NCBI RefSeq assembly: GCF_019973615.1
Contig: NZ_AP024238.1
Coordinates: 2,046,001 to 2,110,000 of the forward strand
DNA: 64,000 nucleotides
Source: Rhodoferax lithotrophicus
Lineage (GTDB): Bacteria; Pseudomonadota; Gammaproteobacteria; Burkholderiales; Burkholderiaceae_C
Reading direction: 5' to 3'
Below the pieces are notes generated by a model. That model was not told where the DNA came from, ran no database searches, and saw nothing but the letters and a program-made list of their open reading frames with translations. A program made the translations under genes and the position numbers. Below are positions 54,501 through 62,212 of this stretch, piece by piece (position 1 is the first letter of the stretch; each line of letters opens with the position of its first letter).

Positions 54501-55919
54501 TCCGGTGGTGGTTGTAATGGCTGCATTCAAATTGACATCACGTCCAGCGATGGATGTCAGGCTTCCGGTTGTAGCGGTAATTGGGGCCTGGATGTTGACA
54601 TCGTTAAAGGCGTTCAAGGTCAGCGTCGTCGCCGTCGAAGAAGCCGTCCAAGTGACCGCTTCGTTGACGTTGATGTTGCCTAGACCAGGAGTGCTTGAAT
54701 AAAGTGTATTCACCGGCGGTGCTCCGGCTACCGTGGTGTCCACTCCGACTGCGGTATTGATGTTCACGCTGGTGGTTACCAGCAGGGCAGAAAGTGTTGT
54801 CCCTGCAATGTCGGCACCTGCCGCAACCGTAAAGTCAACCGGATCAATCAGCCAAGTACCCGCCGTGCCCTGTGCCGCTTGGGACGTGATGGTGACGTTG
54901 TCTGCGACCTTCACATGTGCCGCAGACGTTTCAATGAAGCCGCCGTTACCACCGTTGGGGGCGCTTGCATCAAGCCTGCCCCCCACATTCACAGTACCAC
55001 TTTGCATACCGCCCATCAGCTTGATGCTGCCGCTTTTTCCTGTGACCAGCGTTTGGGCTTGAATCACCCCGGTGTTGTTCACCGCGTTGTTCAGCAGGCT
55101 GCCTGCCGCCTGGGTGGTCAACAAGACCTGCCCGCCGTCGGCGCGGATCAGTCCGCCGTTTTGCACCAGCGCGTTGACCGCACCCTCGTTCACGGCGATG
55201 TTGAGCAAGCCGTCACCGGCTACATCCAGCGTCATGGCGTTGCCTGCGGCCAATACCACGCTGCCGAGTTGTGCCGAAATGACCCCCTGGTTGCTGACGT
55301 TGGCTCCCAGCAGCGCCACATAGCCGCTATCGGCGTTAAGCGTGCCCTGGTTCAGCACCGCCCCCGTACCCGCTCCTAAAAACTGGTAGTTGCCAGCTAG
55401 AAAATCGCTGTTGGTAATGTTCAGGGTCGAGGCCAGCAAGCCGCCCACATTGACAGACGAACCCTTGCCAAACAAGACGCCATTGGGGTTGACCAGAAAC
55501 ACTTTGCCGTTGGCACTCAGCGTGCCAAAAATGCTGGACGGGTCAGCGCCCAGCACCCGGTTGAGTGCTACCGCTTGTGCATTGGGTTGTACAAACTGTA
55601 CCGACTGGCCTTGCGCAATGTTGAAGCTCTGCCAGTTGATCACCGTATTTTGAGAGGTCTGGGTGATGGTGGTGTTGGCTGGCCCCGTGCTGATGCTGGC
55701 GCTGCCTGCGGCAACCATCCCGCCTACAGGCAAGGCCTGCACCTGGGTTGCAAACGACAGGGCCACAGACCAGGCCAGGGTTTGCAATGCAAAGCGGATG
55801 CCAGCGCCGCTGGCGGTGATGCCGTAAGACACTTTTTTGCCCTGGCAGCAGGCGTTTTCAGAGACGGCGACAAAAGTGCCGGTGCGGTCATTCCAGAGAG
55901 ATCGGTAAGAGCAGTTCAT
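51555..55919 (-). CDS. two-partner secretion adhesin (TpsA) with YDG and MBG repeats
   Basis: A 1454-residue exoprotein. Residues 1-65 form an extended signal peptide (NCSYRSLWNDRTGTFVAVSE then ALSFATQVQALP). A TPS/haemagglutination domain follows, with NPNG in FLVNPNGVLFGKGSSV. Around residues 430-530 are short T-rich repeats with AGRDxNxNA. A YDG domain (about 578-665) precedes eight MBG-type repeats of 86 residues (about 673-1361: NDASKTYGQT, FTSTGLVNGDTVTAV, VPSNYTVAYINGALTIIP). The end is a Pro/Val-rich segment. It is secreted by the TpsB encoded just upstream and likely mediates adhesion or biofilm. Confidence 0.9.
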   Translation of the reverse strand: MNCSYRSLWNDRTGTFVAVSENACCQGKKVSYGITASGAGIRFALQTLAWSVALSFATQVQALPVGGMVAAGSASISTGPANTTITQTSQNTVINWQSFNIAQGQSVQFVQPNAQAVALNRVLGADPSSIFGTLSANGKVFLVNPNGVLFGKGSSVNVGGLLASTLNITNSDFLAGNYQFLGAGTGAVLNQGTLNADSGYVALLGANVSNQGVISAQLGSVVLAAGNAMTLDVAGDGLLNIAVNEGAVNALVQNGGLIRADGGQVLLTTQAAGSLLNNAVNNTGVIQAQTLVTGKSGSIKLMGGMQSGTVNVGGRLDASAPNGGNGGFIETSAAHVKVADNVTITSQAAQGTAGTWLIDPVDFTVAAGADIAGTTLSALLVTTSVNINTAVGVDTTVAGAPPVNTLYSSTPGLGNINVNEAVTWTASSTATTLTLNAFNDVNIQAPITATTGSLTSIAGRDVNLNAAITTTTGNITSNAGRDINVNAATTTTTGDFIACCGRDININANMTTTSGNVLLRAGSDGSGNGVAGVGGTVTFAPGITYTVTSAAPNTVVVDYTPTSYATPHDYSGNFTGTGAALLTQHMLVFAQGVNKVYDGNTSATLALKGTPSLGGVVTLIPGTATFDSKDVAANIGITYTGYSLGGVDAGLFALWMSCVPGIERTSAAITPRPMSILADSASKVYGQTFTPASSAFTTPVAPVAGETVLSVTETSTGSAAGASVAGSTYPIIPSAALANGAFLPSNYTISYLNGALTVTPAPLTVTANDASKTYGQTTVLPTTAFTSTGLVNGDTVTAVTEVSPGTVPTAAVAGSPYVITPSGATGTYVPSNYTVAYINGALTIIPAPLVVTANDASKTYGQTIVLPPTAFTSTGLVNGDTVTAVTEVSPGTVPTAPVAGSPYVITPSSATGTFVPSNYTVAYINGALTIIPAPLVVTANDASKTYGQTTVLPTTAFTSTGLVNGDTVTAVTEVSPGTVPTAPVAGSPYVITPSGATGTYVPSNYTVAYVNGALTIIPAPLVVTANDASKTYGQTTVLPTTAFTSTGLVNGDTVTAVTEVSPGTVPTAPVAGSPYVITPSGATGTYVPSNYTVAYVNGALTIIPAPLVVTANDASKTYGQTTVLPTTAFTSTGLVNGDTVTAVTEVSPGTVPTAPVAGSPYVITPSGATGTYVPSNYTVAYVNGALTIIPAPLVVTANDASKTYGQTTVLPTTAFTSTGLVNGDTVTAVTEVSPGTVATAPVAGSPYVITPSGATGTYVPSNYTVAYINGALTIIPAALAVTANDASKTYGQTIVLPTTAFTSTGLVNGDTVTAVNETSPGTVPTAPVAGSPYVITPSGATGTYVPGNYTVKYVNGVLTVIPAVELPVVVPPVNPPPVTIPPNVVPPVIVTPPVAPPPVFIPPPVIVPPIVVPPPVVTPPQFIPPAVVPPVIVSVQTPLVSDVAPTRTRKQDRN
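51840..53905 (-). repeat. eight tandem 258-bp MBG-coding repeats
   Basis: The marker GGAATGATGG recurs at 52093, 52351, 52609, 52867, 53125 and 53383, exactly 258 bp (86 codons) apart, with diverged units at both ends. Units are 85-100% identical by eye. Confidence 0.93.
52333..52933 (-). repeat. exact 258-bp duplication inside the MBG repeat array
   Basis: Bases 52333-52675 and 52591-52933 are identical on inspection (about 343 bases offset by 258), so at least one complete unit plus a third is a recent copy. Confidence 0.85.
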
Positions 55920-55974
55920 GATGGGTTCCAAATGGGGTTGACGAAGGCAGCAGGAGAGATCAGGCGCAGGTGGC

Positions 55975-57642
55975 CTAGAAATACTTCACCGCTTGAATCC
56001 AGAAGCGCCCGTCGGCATCGGGTGCAGAGGTGGCGGCTTCGCTGCCTAACTTGAAGGCGTAATAGGCGCGTACCATGAAGTTGCCGGACTCGAACCAGTT
56101 CACCCCGATGCCAGCCCCACTCAGGCTGCGCGAGTTTGGCCCGGCAGACCACGGGTTTTTGTGAAGGATGATGCGTCCGGTGTCTACAAACCCGACCAGT
56201 TGCACCTGTCCTGGCATCCGTTCGCTGAGTTTGGGCAACAGCCAGCGTGCTTCCAGGTTCAAGACATAGCCTTCGTCGCCATAGGCTTCCCCTTCGGGGT
56301 AAGCCCGCACGCCATACATGCCACCGAGTTCCATTTTTTCGGAGACATCCAGGTTTTTCGATGCCAGCTGGCTATTGATGGCTGCCGACAAGGACACCGC
56401 ATCGTTCACCCGTTGTTGGCGCGACAAGGTAGCGCCGAGTTTGTTGAAGTGGCCCTGACTCCGCGCAGTAACCGCATCAAGCGCCTGAACCGCTGGGGTT
56501 TGCAGGTCGATGTTGCCCGCCGACCAGGCCAGCGAATAGGCCGATAAGCCGCCGCCGCCTAGGTTGTCTCGCAGACTGCCGTTCATACTGGCGGTCAGCA
56601 CCTGGGCTTTTTTGTCGGCCACGCTGGCGGTGGTGTCCACTATGTCCTGAAAGCGTTTGGCATCCAGCACCAGTGCGGCCGACAGGTTGGCGTTGCGCGT
56701 GCGTTCCAGCGGGTAGCTGCCGTAAAGGCTGGCGACCTCGGCCGTGCCATGGGCTTGCAGGGCGGCAAATTCTTGCCCCAGCTCATAACGCAGTGCGCTG
56801 TAGGCCACGCCTGCGGTGGCTTTGCCAAATTGCATCTGATAAGAACCACGCAGGTAGTTCAGCCCGGCACCGGAGGTGAGCGCCCGTAACGTGGCCACAT
56901 CACCATGACTGAGTGGCTCATTGAAGTTGACGGTGGCCCCGATGCGGTTGGCCCCGGTGTAGCGGTTGCCAGCGTTGTCGGCATCGACACTGCCTGAGAT
57001 GAACGGTCCTGGCTTGAGGTCAACGATCAAGTCAGAGGTGCCCAGTGTCGCACCCGGCACCAAGGTCGAGCTGACTTTGACACCGGGCAAGTCTGACAGC
57101 AGCAGCAAACGGTGCTCTAGCGGGGCGGTGGCCACGGTGTCACCACTCTGGAGGCCGCCCAGCAAGCGGTGCGCCAAAGCATCGGACACCCGGGTCTGGT
57201 TGTTCAGCGTCACCTGACCGTAGTGGCCTTCGATGATGGCCAGCGTCACCACGCCTTGGTTGATGTCCTGCGCTGGCAGATAGGCCTGGGCGACAAAGTA
57301 GCCGTTTTGCCGGTAGAAGCTGGTGATTTTGGCGGCCATGCCTTGCAGCTCAGCCAAACTCAGCAGGCTGCCAGGCACAAAGCCTGTTAGCGCAATCAAG
57401 CTGGCATCTGGAAAAATGGTGGCTCCAGTCAGTTCCAGACGATTAACCGTGATTTTTGCCGTGTCTGGTGCGGATTGCAGCGGTGGTGTACCCGCCCGGA
57501 TCTCAATGGCCGGGGGGGCCGTAGGCGTGGTCGGTATGGGCGGGATTTGTTGCATCTGCCCACCCGCTCCCAGAGGGACCTGTGCAAAGACTGCCGGGCT
57601 CAAAACCAGCAGGGCTAGGGGAATCAGTTGGGAGTTGAACAT
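55975..57642 (-). CDS. two-partner secretion transporter (TpsB, ShlB/FhaC/HecB family)
   Basis: A 555-residue outer-membrane protein with signal peptide (IPLALLVLSPAVFAQ), a Pro-rich linker helix region, POTRA domains (VNRLELTGATIFPDASL and GVVTLAIIEGHYGQV) and a C-terminal 16-strand barrel with VRAYPEGEAYGDEG, the loop-6 VRGY-like motif. It exports the adjacent TpsA. The ATG at 57642 begins the signal peptide; the frame is open to 57672. The spacing to the adhesin gene is 55 bp, so both are one operon. Confidence 0.92.
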   Translation of the reverse strand: MFNSQLIPLALLVLSPAVFAQVPLGAGGQMQQIPPIPTTPTAPPAIEIRAGTPPLQSAPDTAKITVNRLELTGATIFPDASLIALTGFVPGSLLSLAELQGMAAKITSFYRQNGYFVAQAYLPAQDINQGVVTLAIIEGHYGQVTLNNQTRVSDALAHRLLGGLQSGDTVATAPLEHRLLLLSDLPGVKVSSTLVPGATLGTSDLIVDLKPGPFISGSVDADNAGNRYTGANRIGATVNFNEPLSHGDVATLRALTSGAGLNYLRGSYQMQFGKATAGVAYSALRYELGQEFAALQAHGTAEVASLYGSYPLERTRNANLSAALVLDAKRFQDIVDTTASVADKKAQVLTASMNGSLRDNLGGGGLSAYSLAWSAGNIDLQTPAVQALDAVTARSQGHFNKLGATLSRQQRVNDAVSLSAAINSQLASKNLDVSEKMELGGMYGVRAYPEGEAYGDEGYVLNLEARWLLPKLSERMPGQVQLVGFVDTGRIILHKNPWSAGPNSRSLSGAGIGVNWFESGNFMVRAYYAFKLGSEAATSAPDADGRFWIQAVKYF

Positions 57643-57814
57643 GGTCTCTTTCGGTACAAGCTTGCGGTGCAAACTTTTCTAGAGGGCCATGTTGCGTGTT
57701 GGTCATTGCCAAGTCGGTGCGCTAGAGCACATTGGTGCTCTCGTTGAGTTGTATTGAGAACAAGGTGCTGCACACCTTGTTTGATGGAGTTAACTTGATT
57801 CTTGCCCCCCAAAA

Positions 57815-57846
57815 ATGCAAAAACGGCACTTGAGACAAGTGCCGTT
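57815..57846 (-). terminator. Rho-independent terminator of the sox operon
   Basis: AACGGCACTTG-TCT-CAAGTGCCGTT (minus strand) is a perfect 11-bp hairpin followed by TTTTTGC, about 95 bp after soxB. A second hairpin (AACAAGGTG/CACCTTGTT, about 57758-57780) lies nearer the adhesin transporter gene. Confidence 0.85.
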
Positions 57847-57850
57847 GAGT

Positions 57851-57925
57851 GCTATTCAATAGATAGCTGCTTACGCTTGTATTTAAAGCGCTATAGCCTA
57901 TTTTCCTATAATTTATTGCAATCAG
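57851..57925. repeat. dispersed intergenic repeat, copy 7
   Basis: ATAGCTGCTTACGCTTGTAT-AAAGCGCTATAGCCTA, a good copy in the 299-bp spacer between the adhesin transporter and soxB. The remainder of that spacer holds only hairpins. Confidence 0.8.
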
Positions 57926-57941
57926 GACGGTGATTGATGCG

Positions 57942-59678
57942 TCAAGCCGACGCATAGCCCGGATTGGGCAACGCTCCCATGATTTTGGGGGCGTTGAGCT
58001 TGCGAGTAGACACCTTGCCACCACGTGCCTTGAGCCAGGTTTCCACCACATCCCACACCATCGGGTTGCCCGCAGATTTGGCTTCTTCGGCTACAGGGGC
58101 CCAGCCTGCCACTTTGTACTTTTTGTCGGCTTCAATCAGCTTGCCGTTCAAGCGCATGTCACCGATGCGTTTGCCCATGCCTTCAAGCGGGCTACAGCTG
58201 TAGGAGAGTCCGCCGACACGTACCATGTCGCCACCTTGCTGGTAGTAGGGGTCTGGGTTGAACAGGTTGTCGCACACGTCTTCCAGTACGGTTTTGATGG
58301 TGCTACCGGTCATCTCGGTCACTGTGGCGTAGGAATACGTGGTTGCGGTCATGTCCATCAGCCATTCGCGGGTGATGGCCTGACCTGGCAGCAGGGTTGT
58401 GCCCCAGCGGAAGCCCGGCGAGAAGGCCAGATCAGCCCCTTGCACCTCCATCAGCGCATCCACCAGCAACTGATCACCTGTACCGTTGAAGTTGCCGCGG
58501 CGGTACAGCGTACCTTCGGTCACAGCCAGTTTCTCGGCCAGTTTGGCTTCATAGGGTGCGCGAATTTTGGTGATGAGGGTGTCCATCTCCCGGTCGGCCG
58601 GCAACATGTTGGCAAACACCGGCAGCAGCTTGTAGCGGAAGTCAGTGACTTTTTTATCCTTGACTTCAAAGTCCAGTACACCCAGAAACTTCGAATTGGA
58701 GCCAGCGTTGGTGACCAGGGTTTTGCCACTCTTGTTGCTGATGACACTGGCCACTGGCATGCCGTCGTGGGTATGGCCGCCCATGATGGCATCAATGCCA
58801 CTGACACGACTGGCCATTTTCAAGTCCACGTCCATACCGTTGTGGCTGATGACCACGACCACCTGGGCACCTTTGCCGCGGGCCTCGTCGACCATCTTCT
58901 GCATGTTTTCGTCCTGAATGCCAAAGGCCCAGTCGGCCACCATGTAGCGCGGGTTGGCAATCGGGGTGTAGGGGAAGGCTTGGCCAATAATGGCGCAGGG
59001 CACGCCATTGATTTCACGGATCACATAAGGCTGGAAAACCGGGTCACCGAAGTCATTGGTTTTGATGTTTTGTGCCACAAAGTCCACTTTGCCGGCAAAA
59101 TCTTTTTCAATGATTTCCTTGACACGCTCCATGCCCAGGGTGAATTCCCAGTGGCCGGTCATCACGTCCACACCCAGTAATTTGCAGGCATCCACCATGT
59201 CCTGGCCGTTGGTCCACAGACTGGTGCCGGAGCCTTGCCAGGTGTCGCCGCCGTCGAGCAGCAAGGCACCCGGACGGCTGGCTTTCATGCGCTTGACCAG
59301 GGTCGCCAAGTGTGCAAAACCACCTACCTTGCCGTAACGTTTGGCGGCTTGTTCGTAGTTCAGATAGGTCAGGGCATGGGCTTCGGCCGTACCAGGGCGC
59401 ACTTTGGAGACTTCGAGCAAATGCTCACCGACCAGATGTGGCAGATGGCCTTTCATGCTGCCAATGCCCAGATTGATGCTGGGCTCCCGGAAGTGGATGG
59501 GTTTGAGCTGCGCGTGGCAATCGGTCATGTGCAGAAACGACACATTGCCGAATGTGGGAATGTCATACAGGCCATTCGCGGCAGTGGCGATATCTGTCTG
59601 CGCGTAGGCACTGAGTCCCATGCCTGCCATGGTGCCAGCACCCAGCACTTGCATAAATTCACGTTTGGTCAAGTTCAT
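57942..59678 (-). CDS. soxB: thiosulfohydrolase SoxB
   Basis: A 578-residue exported enzyme: N-terminal Tat-like/long signal (LTKREFMQVLGAGTMAGMGL), then calcineurin-type phosphoesterase core with HMTDCHAQL, LLDGGDTWQGSGTS (contains the SoxB-specific DGGDTWQGS), TGHWEFTLG, ISHNGMDVD and GGHTHDG, and a 5'-nucleotidase C-terminal domain. It hydrolyses the sulfate group from SoxY-bound cysteine S-sulfonate using two Mn. It is the last gene of the sox operon here. Confidence 0.96.
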   Translation of the reverse strand: MNLTKREFMQVLGAGTMAGMGLSAYAQTDIATAANGLYDIPTFGNVSFLHMTDCHAQLKPIHFREPSINLGIGSMKGHLPHLVGEHLLEVSKVRPGTAEAHALTYLNYEQAAKRYGKVGGFAHLATLVKRMKASRPGALLLDGGDTWQGSGTSLWTNGQDMVDACKLLGVDVMTGHWEFTLGMERVKEIIEKDFAGKVDFVAQNIKTNDFGDPVFQPYVIREINGVPCAIIGQAFPYTPIANPRYMVADWAFGIQDENMQKMVDEARGKGAQVVVVISHNGMDVDLKMASRVSGIDAIMGGHTHDGMPVASVISNKSGKTLVTNAGSNSKFLGVLDFEVKDKKVTDFRYKLLPVFANMLPADREMDTLITKIRAPYEAKLAEKLAVTEGTLYRRGNFNGTGDQLLVDALMEVQGADLAFSPGFRWGTTLLPGQAITREWLMDMTATTYSYATVTEMTGSTIKTVLEDVCDNLFNPDPYYQQGGDMVRVGGLSYSCSPLEGMGKRIGDMRLNGKLIEADKKYKVAGWAPVAEEAKSAGNPMVWDVVETWLKARGGKVSTRKLNAPKIMGALPNPGYASA

Positions 59679-59747
59679 TGTTTGGAGACGACTGCGTTAG
59701 GAAATGAAAAAGCCCGGGCAGGCCGGGCGACGAAACACGTAAGTGGA

Positions 59748-60401
59748 TTACTGGTTGACCGGGGACTTGGGGTCCAGCAACAAGGCCATCAAGTCTTTGG
59801 CCTGGGCTTCTGTGATGATCCCATTGTGGACAGCACGCGGCATGACAGAGCAGGCGTTGTAAGCCTTGGCATTCCAGATCTTGCCCCAGGTGTACTCAAT
59901 GATGGCTTTGGAGGCCGCACTGGTTGGATCCGCAATGACACCCCGTGTCTTGCCATAGCCGGTCAGGCTTGGGCCAATGGTGCCAAAGGAGATTTCTTTG
60001 GGATCGAGCTGATGGCAGTTGTAGCAATTACCACCACTGGGGGTTTTGGCATCGTCGGTGAAGGTCAAACCACGGCCACTCTGGGCCAGGGCTTCGCCCT
60101 TTTTCCAGTCACCCAGATAGTTGCCGTCAGCGGGCCACTTGATGGTTTTGAGTTGGGCGTTTTGGAGTGTATTTGCCAGATCACTGTCGATGGGCTTGCC
60201 TGCCACATCGGCCGCGCTGCAAGCCGTCAGGATGTCTTGAGGGTCAAGTACCGAGACTTTGACAATGCCTTGGTCACGGAATGAGCTTTTGACAATGGTT
60301 GCAGTCAGTTTGTCCAGTTCAGCCGAGCCAGGCATTGAGGCACATCCAGCGACGACAGCCGCAGCGATCAGGGAAAGGGCGATTTGATGTTGCTTTTTCA
60401 T
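59748..60401 (-). CDS. soxX: cytochrome c SoxX
   Basis: A 217-residue c-type cytochrome: a lipobox-like VVAGC near residue 20, heme motif CYNCH in GGNCYNCHQL, and a distal Met region. It pairs with SoxA to attach thiosulfate to SoxY and pass electrons onward. The lipoprotein-like signal would tether it to a membrane. It lies between soxA and soxB. Confidence 0.93.
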   Translation of the reverse strand: MKKQHQIALSLIAAAVVAGCASMPGSAELDKLTATIVKSSFRDQGIVKVSVLDPQDILTACSAADVAGKPIDSDLANTLQNAQLKTIKWPADGNYLGDWKKGEALAQSGRGLTFTDDAKTPSGGNCYNCHQLDPKEISFGTIGPSLTGYGKTRGVIADPTSAASKAIIEYTWGKIWNAKAYNACSVMPRAVHNGIITEAQAKDLMALLLDPKSPVNQ

Positions 60402-60419
60402 GCATTTCTCCTGGACTTG

Positions 60420-61220
60420 TTAGCGTTTGAGGGCCGGGGCAATGGACTTGGAGCCCTGGCTATTCACGCCCAGGTAGGTTCCCAGCGCGACCGTAACATC
60501 GCTGGCAAAACCCGGGTAGGGGAAGCGTTGCTGGCGGTAGCAGTCGTTCAGACGTTGTTGCATGCCCCACATTTGGCCGTTGGAGACGCGGTAGGCTGGC
60601 CAGGCGGCAAAGCCGACACCGTCACCTGGGTTTTTGGTCAGATTGGGCAGGTCTTGCAGGCGAATGCGCCAGTTATCGCCACTATGGCAGGAGGCGCATG
60701 AGAAGTCATGCGGACCGCCGCGTTGGAAAAACAGGCGCTTGCCAACCTCATAAGCGATTTGCTCTTGTGGGTGGGCCTGAGGCAGGTTGAAGGTCATGTC
60801 ACGTGATTCACCCGCTATCCAGGTGGCCATAGCTGTGACGTTGTTTTGCTCGCCTTTGCCAAACGGTGTTTTGGCAATCTCTGCACTGTTGAAGCCTTGC
60901 AGGGCTTCCATGCAGGTAAGCAGGCGGGACTCCAGGTCTTGTACCTTGTTGGTGTCGGCAAAGTAACGTGGCAGGGTCACAAATGCACCTTTGATCACGC
61001 CAGGGCCCAGACCCAGATCACACTTTTCCAGTGAGGCCGCTTTCGGACCGCGCTTTTGTTTCCAGAGGTCTTCACCTTTGGCTTCAAACAGTTCGGCCGG
61101 GTTACCGTCGGCCAGCATGGCACGGTATTCCTCGATGGATTGGACGGCTGCAGATTTTTGGGCATGGACTGAGGCCATTGCCAAACTGCCCAAGACCAGC
61201 AATACCATTGTTTTGTTCAT
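60420..61220 (-). CDS. soxA: cytochrome c SoxA (mono-heme type)
   Basis: A 266-residue exported cytochrome with signal peptide (TMVLLVLGSLAMASVHAQ) from the ATG at 61220, preceded by GAGGAGAC. Only one heme motif is present (CASCH in SCASCHSGDNW); the N-terminal heme site of di-heme SoxA is absent, leaving Cys in LEKCDLG and LLTCMEAL (probable disulfide). LNDCYRQQRFP carries the Cys ligand that becomes persulfide. It forms SoxAX, the first enzyme of the cycle. Confidence 0.94.
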   Translation of the reverse strand: MNKTMVLLVLGSLAMASVHAQKSAAVQSIEEYRAMLADGNPAELFEAKGEDLWKQKRGPKAASLEKCDLGLGPGVIKGAFVTLPRYFADTNKVQDLESRLLTCMEALQGFNSAEIAKTPFGKGEQNNVTAMATWIAGESRDMTFNLPQAHPQEQIAYEVGKRLFFQRGGPHDFSCASCHSGDNWRIRLQDLPNLTKNPGDGVGFAAWPAYRVSNGQMWGMQQRLNDCYRQQRFPYPGFASDVTVALGTYLGVNSQGSKSIAPALKR

Positions 61221-61306
61221 AACTTTTGTCTCCTCAATCAGTGATTTCATCGTGAAAAAAGAAGAGTGAGCTTTTTTCACTCTCTTTTTTCCACGGCCTC
61301 TACAGC

Positions 61307-61618
61307 TCAGGAAACCGTGGCTTCGTCGGTGCGGGTGTCACCCTTGGTGTCTTTCCAGGTGACGCTAATCTTGTCACCAGCCTTGGCATTCTTCACATTA
61401 AATTGCAGGAACGGGTTCTTGGATACAGCCGAACCCCAGTCTGCCGTGAGAACCACGGTGCCATTGAGGCTTGCACTGACTTCTGTGATGTGCATCGCGG
61501 GGATCAGCTTGCCAGCTGAATCCTTGCGTTGACCGGATTCCATTTCGTGGCTCATCAAGACACGTACGGTGGCTTTGCCACCCTCTGCTTTGGCGCGAAT
61601 GCGCATAGGATCTGCCAT
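61307..61618 (-). CDS. soxZ: sulfur-carrier complex protein SoxZ
   Basis: A 103-residue Ig-like protein: PMRIRAKAEGGKATVRVLMSHEMESGQRKD and HITEVSASLNGTVVLTADWGSAVSKNPF are SoxZ signatures. It has no signal peptide and is exported with SoxY. CAGGAG precedes the ATG. Confidence 0.96.
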   Translation of the reverse strand: MADPMRIRAKAEGGKATVRVLMSHEMESGQRKDSAGKLIPAMHITEVSASLNGTVVLTADWGSAVSKNPFLQFNVKNAKAGDKISVTWKDTKGDTRTDEATVS

Positions 61619-61697
61619 TTTTAAACTCCTGTATTGATTCGATAAACGGGGATTGCCAGAACTTGGCTAGGTGGGGTCATGCGAGGTTTTAATCGGC

Positions 61698-62153
61698 TTA
61701 ACCGCCGCAACCGCCCAAGGTGACTTTGACCTCTTTTTTGGCAAACAATGCTTTGCCATCGTTCATGATGGCAACGGCATAGACATCTGAAGACTGGCCC
61801 ATTTTGGAGCGGGTGGCAAAGTTGGGCTCGACACTGTCCGTGACGTTGAATTGGGCGACCAGGGTGTTGGGGTTTTTCTCAACCAGGATCAGCATGTGTT
61901 TCACACCCGCCAGAGTCGTGCTGGTGGTCAACGGCACGACGGCACCGTTTTCCGCGATGTCTGGCCCGCCAATGGTGACATCCTTGCTTTCAACCGGGGC
62001 GCTGGCACCCAGGGCCTTGATCACATCCGCCACGGACTTGGCTTCAAAAGCAGACTTGTTATAGGCCTGCGCATATTGGGGGAACAGTCCAGTGGTGGCC
62101 AACAGGCCAGCCACCATGGCGCTGTGTTTAAGTGTTTCGCGACGAGTTTGCAT
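61698..62153 (-). CDS. soxY: sulfur-carrier protein SoxY
   Basis: A 151-residue protein with Tat signal (QTRRETLKHSAMVAGLLATT) and the invariant C-terminal GGCGG that carries the sulfur chain on Cys. The start at 62153 has GAAGGAG upstream; longer frames to 62303 lack support. It binds thiosulfate-derived sulfur for SoxAX, SoxB and SoxCD. Confidence 0.96.
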   Translation of the reverse strand: MQTRRETLKHSAMVAGLLATTGLFPQYAQAYNKSAFEAKSVADVIKALGASAPVESKDVTIGGPDIAENGAVVPLTTSTTLAGVKHMLILVEKNPNTLVAQFNVTDSVEPNFATRSKMGQSSDVYAVAIMNDGKALFAKKEVKVTLGGCGG

Positions 62154-62212
62154 TGAAATCTCCTTCTTTAAGTTCATGCTGAAAATGGACACCAATCTAA
62201 CTATGCGGGGCA

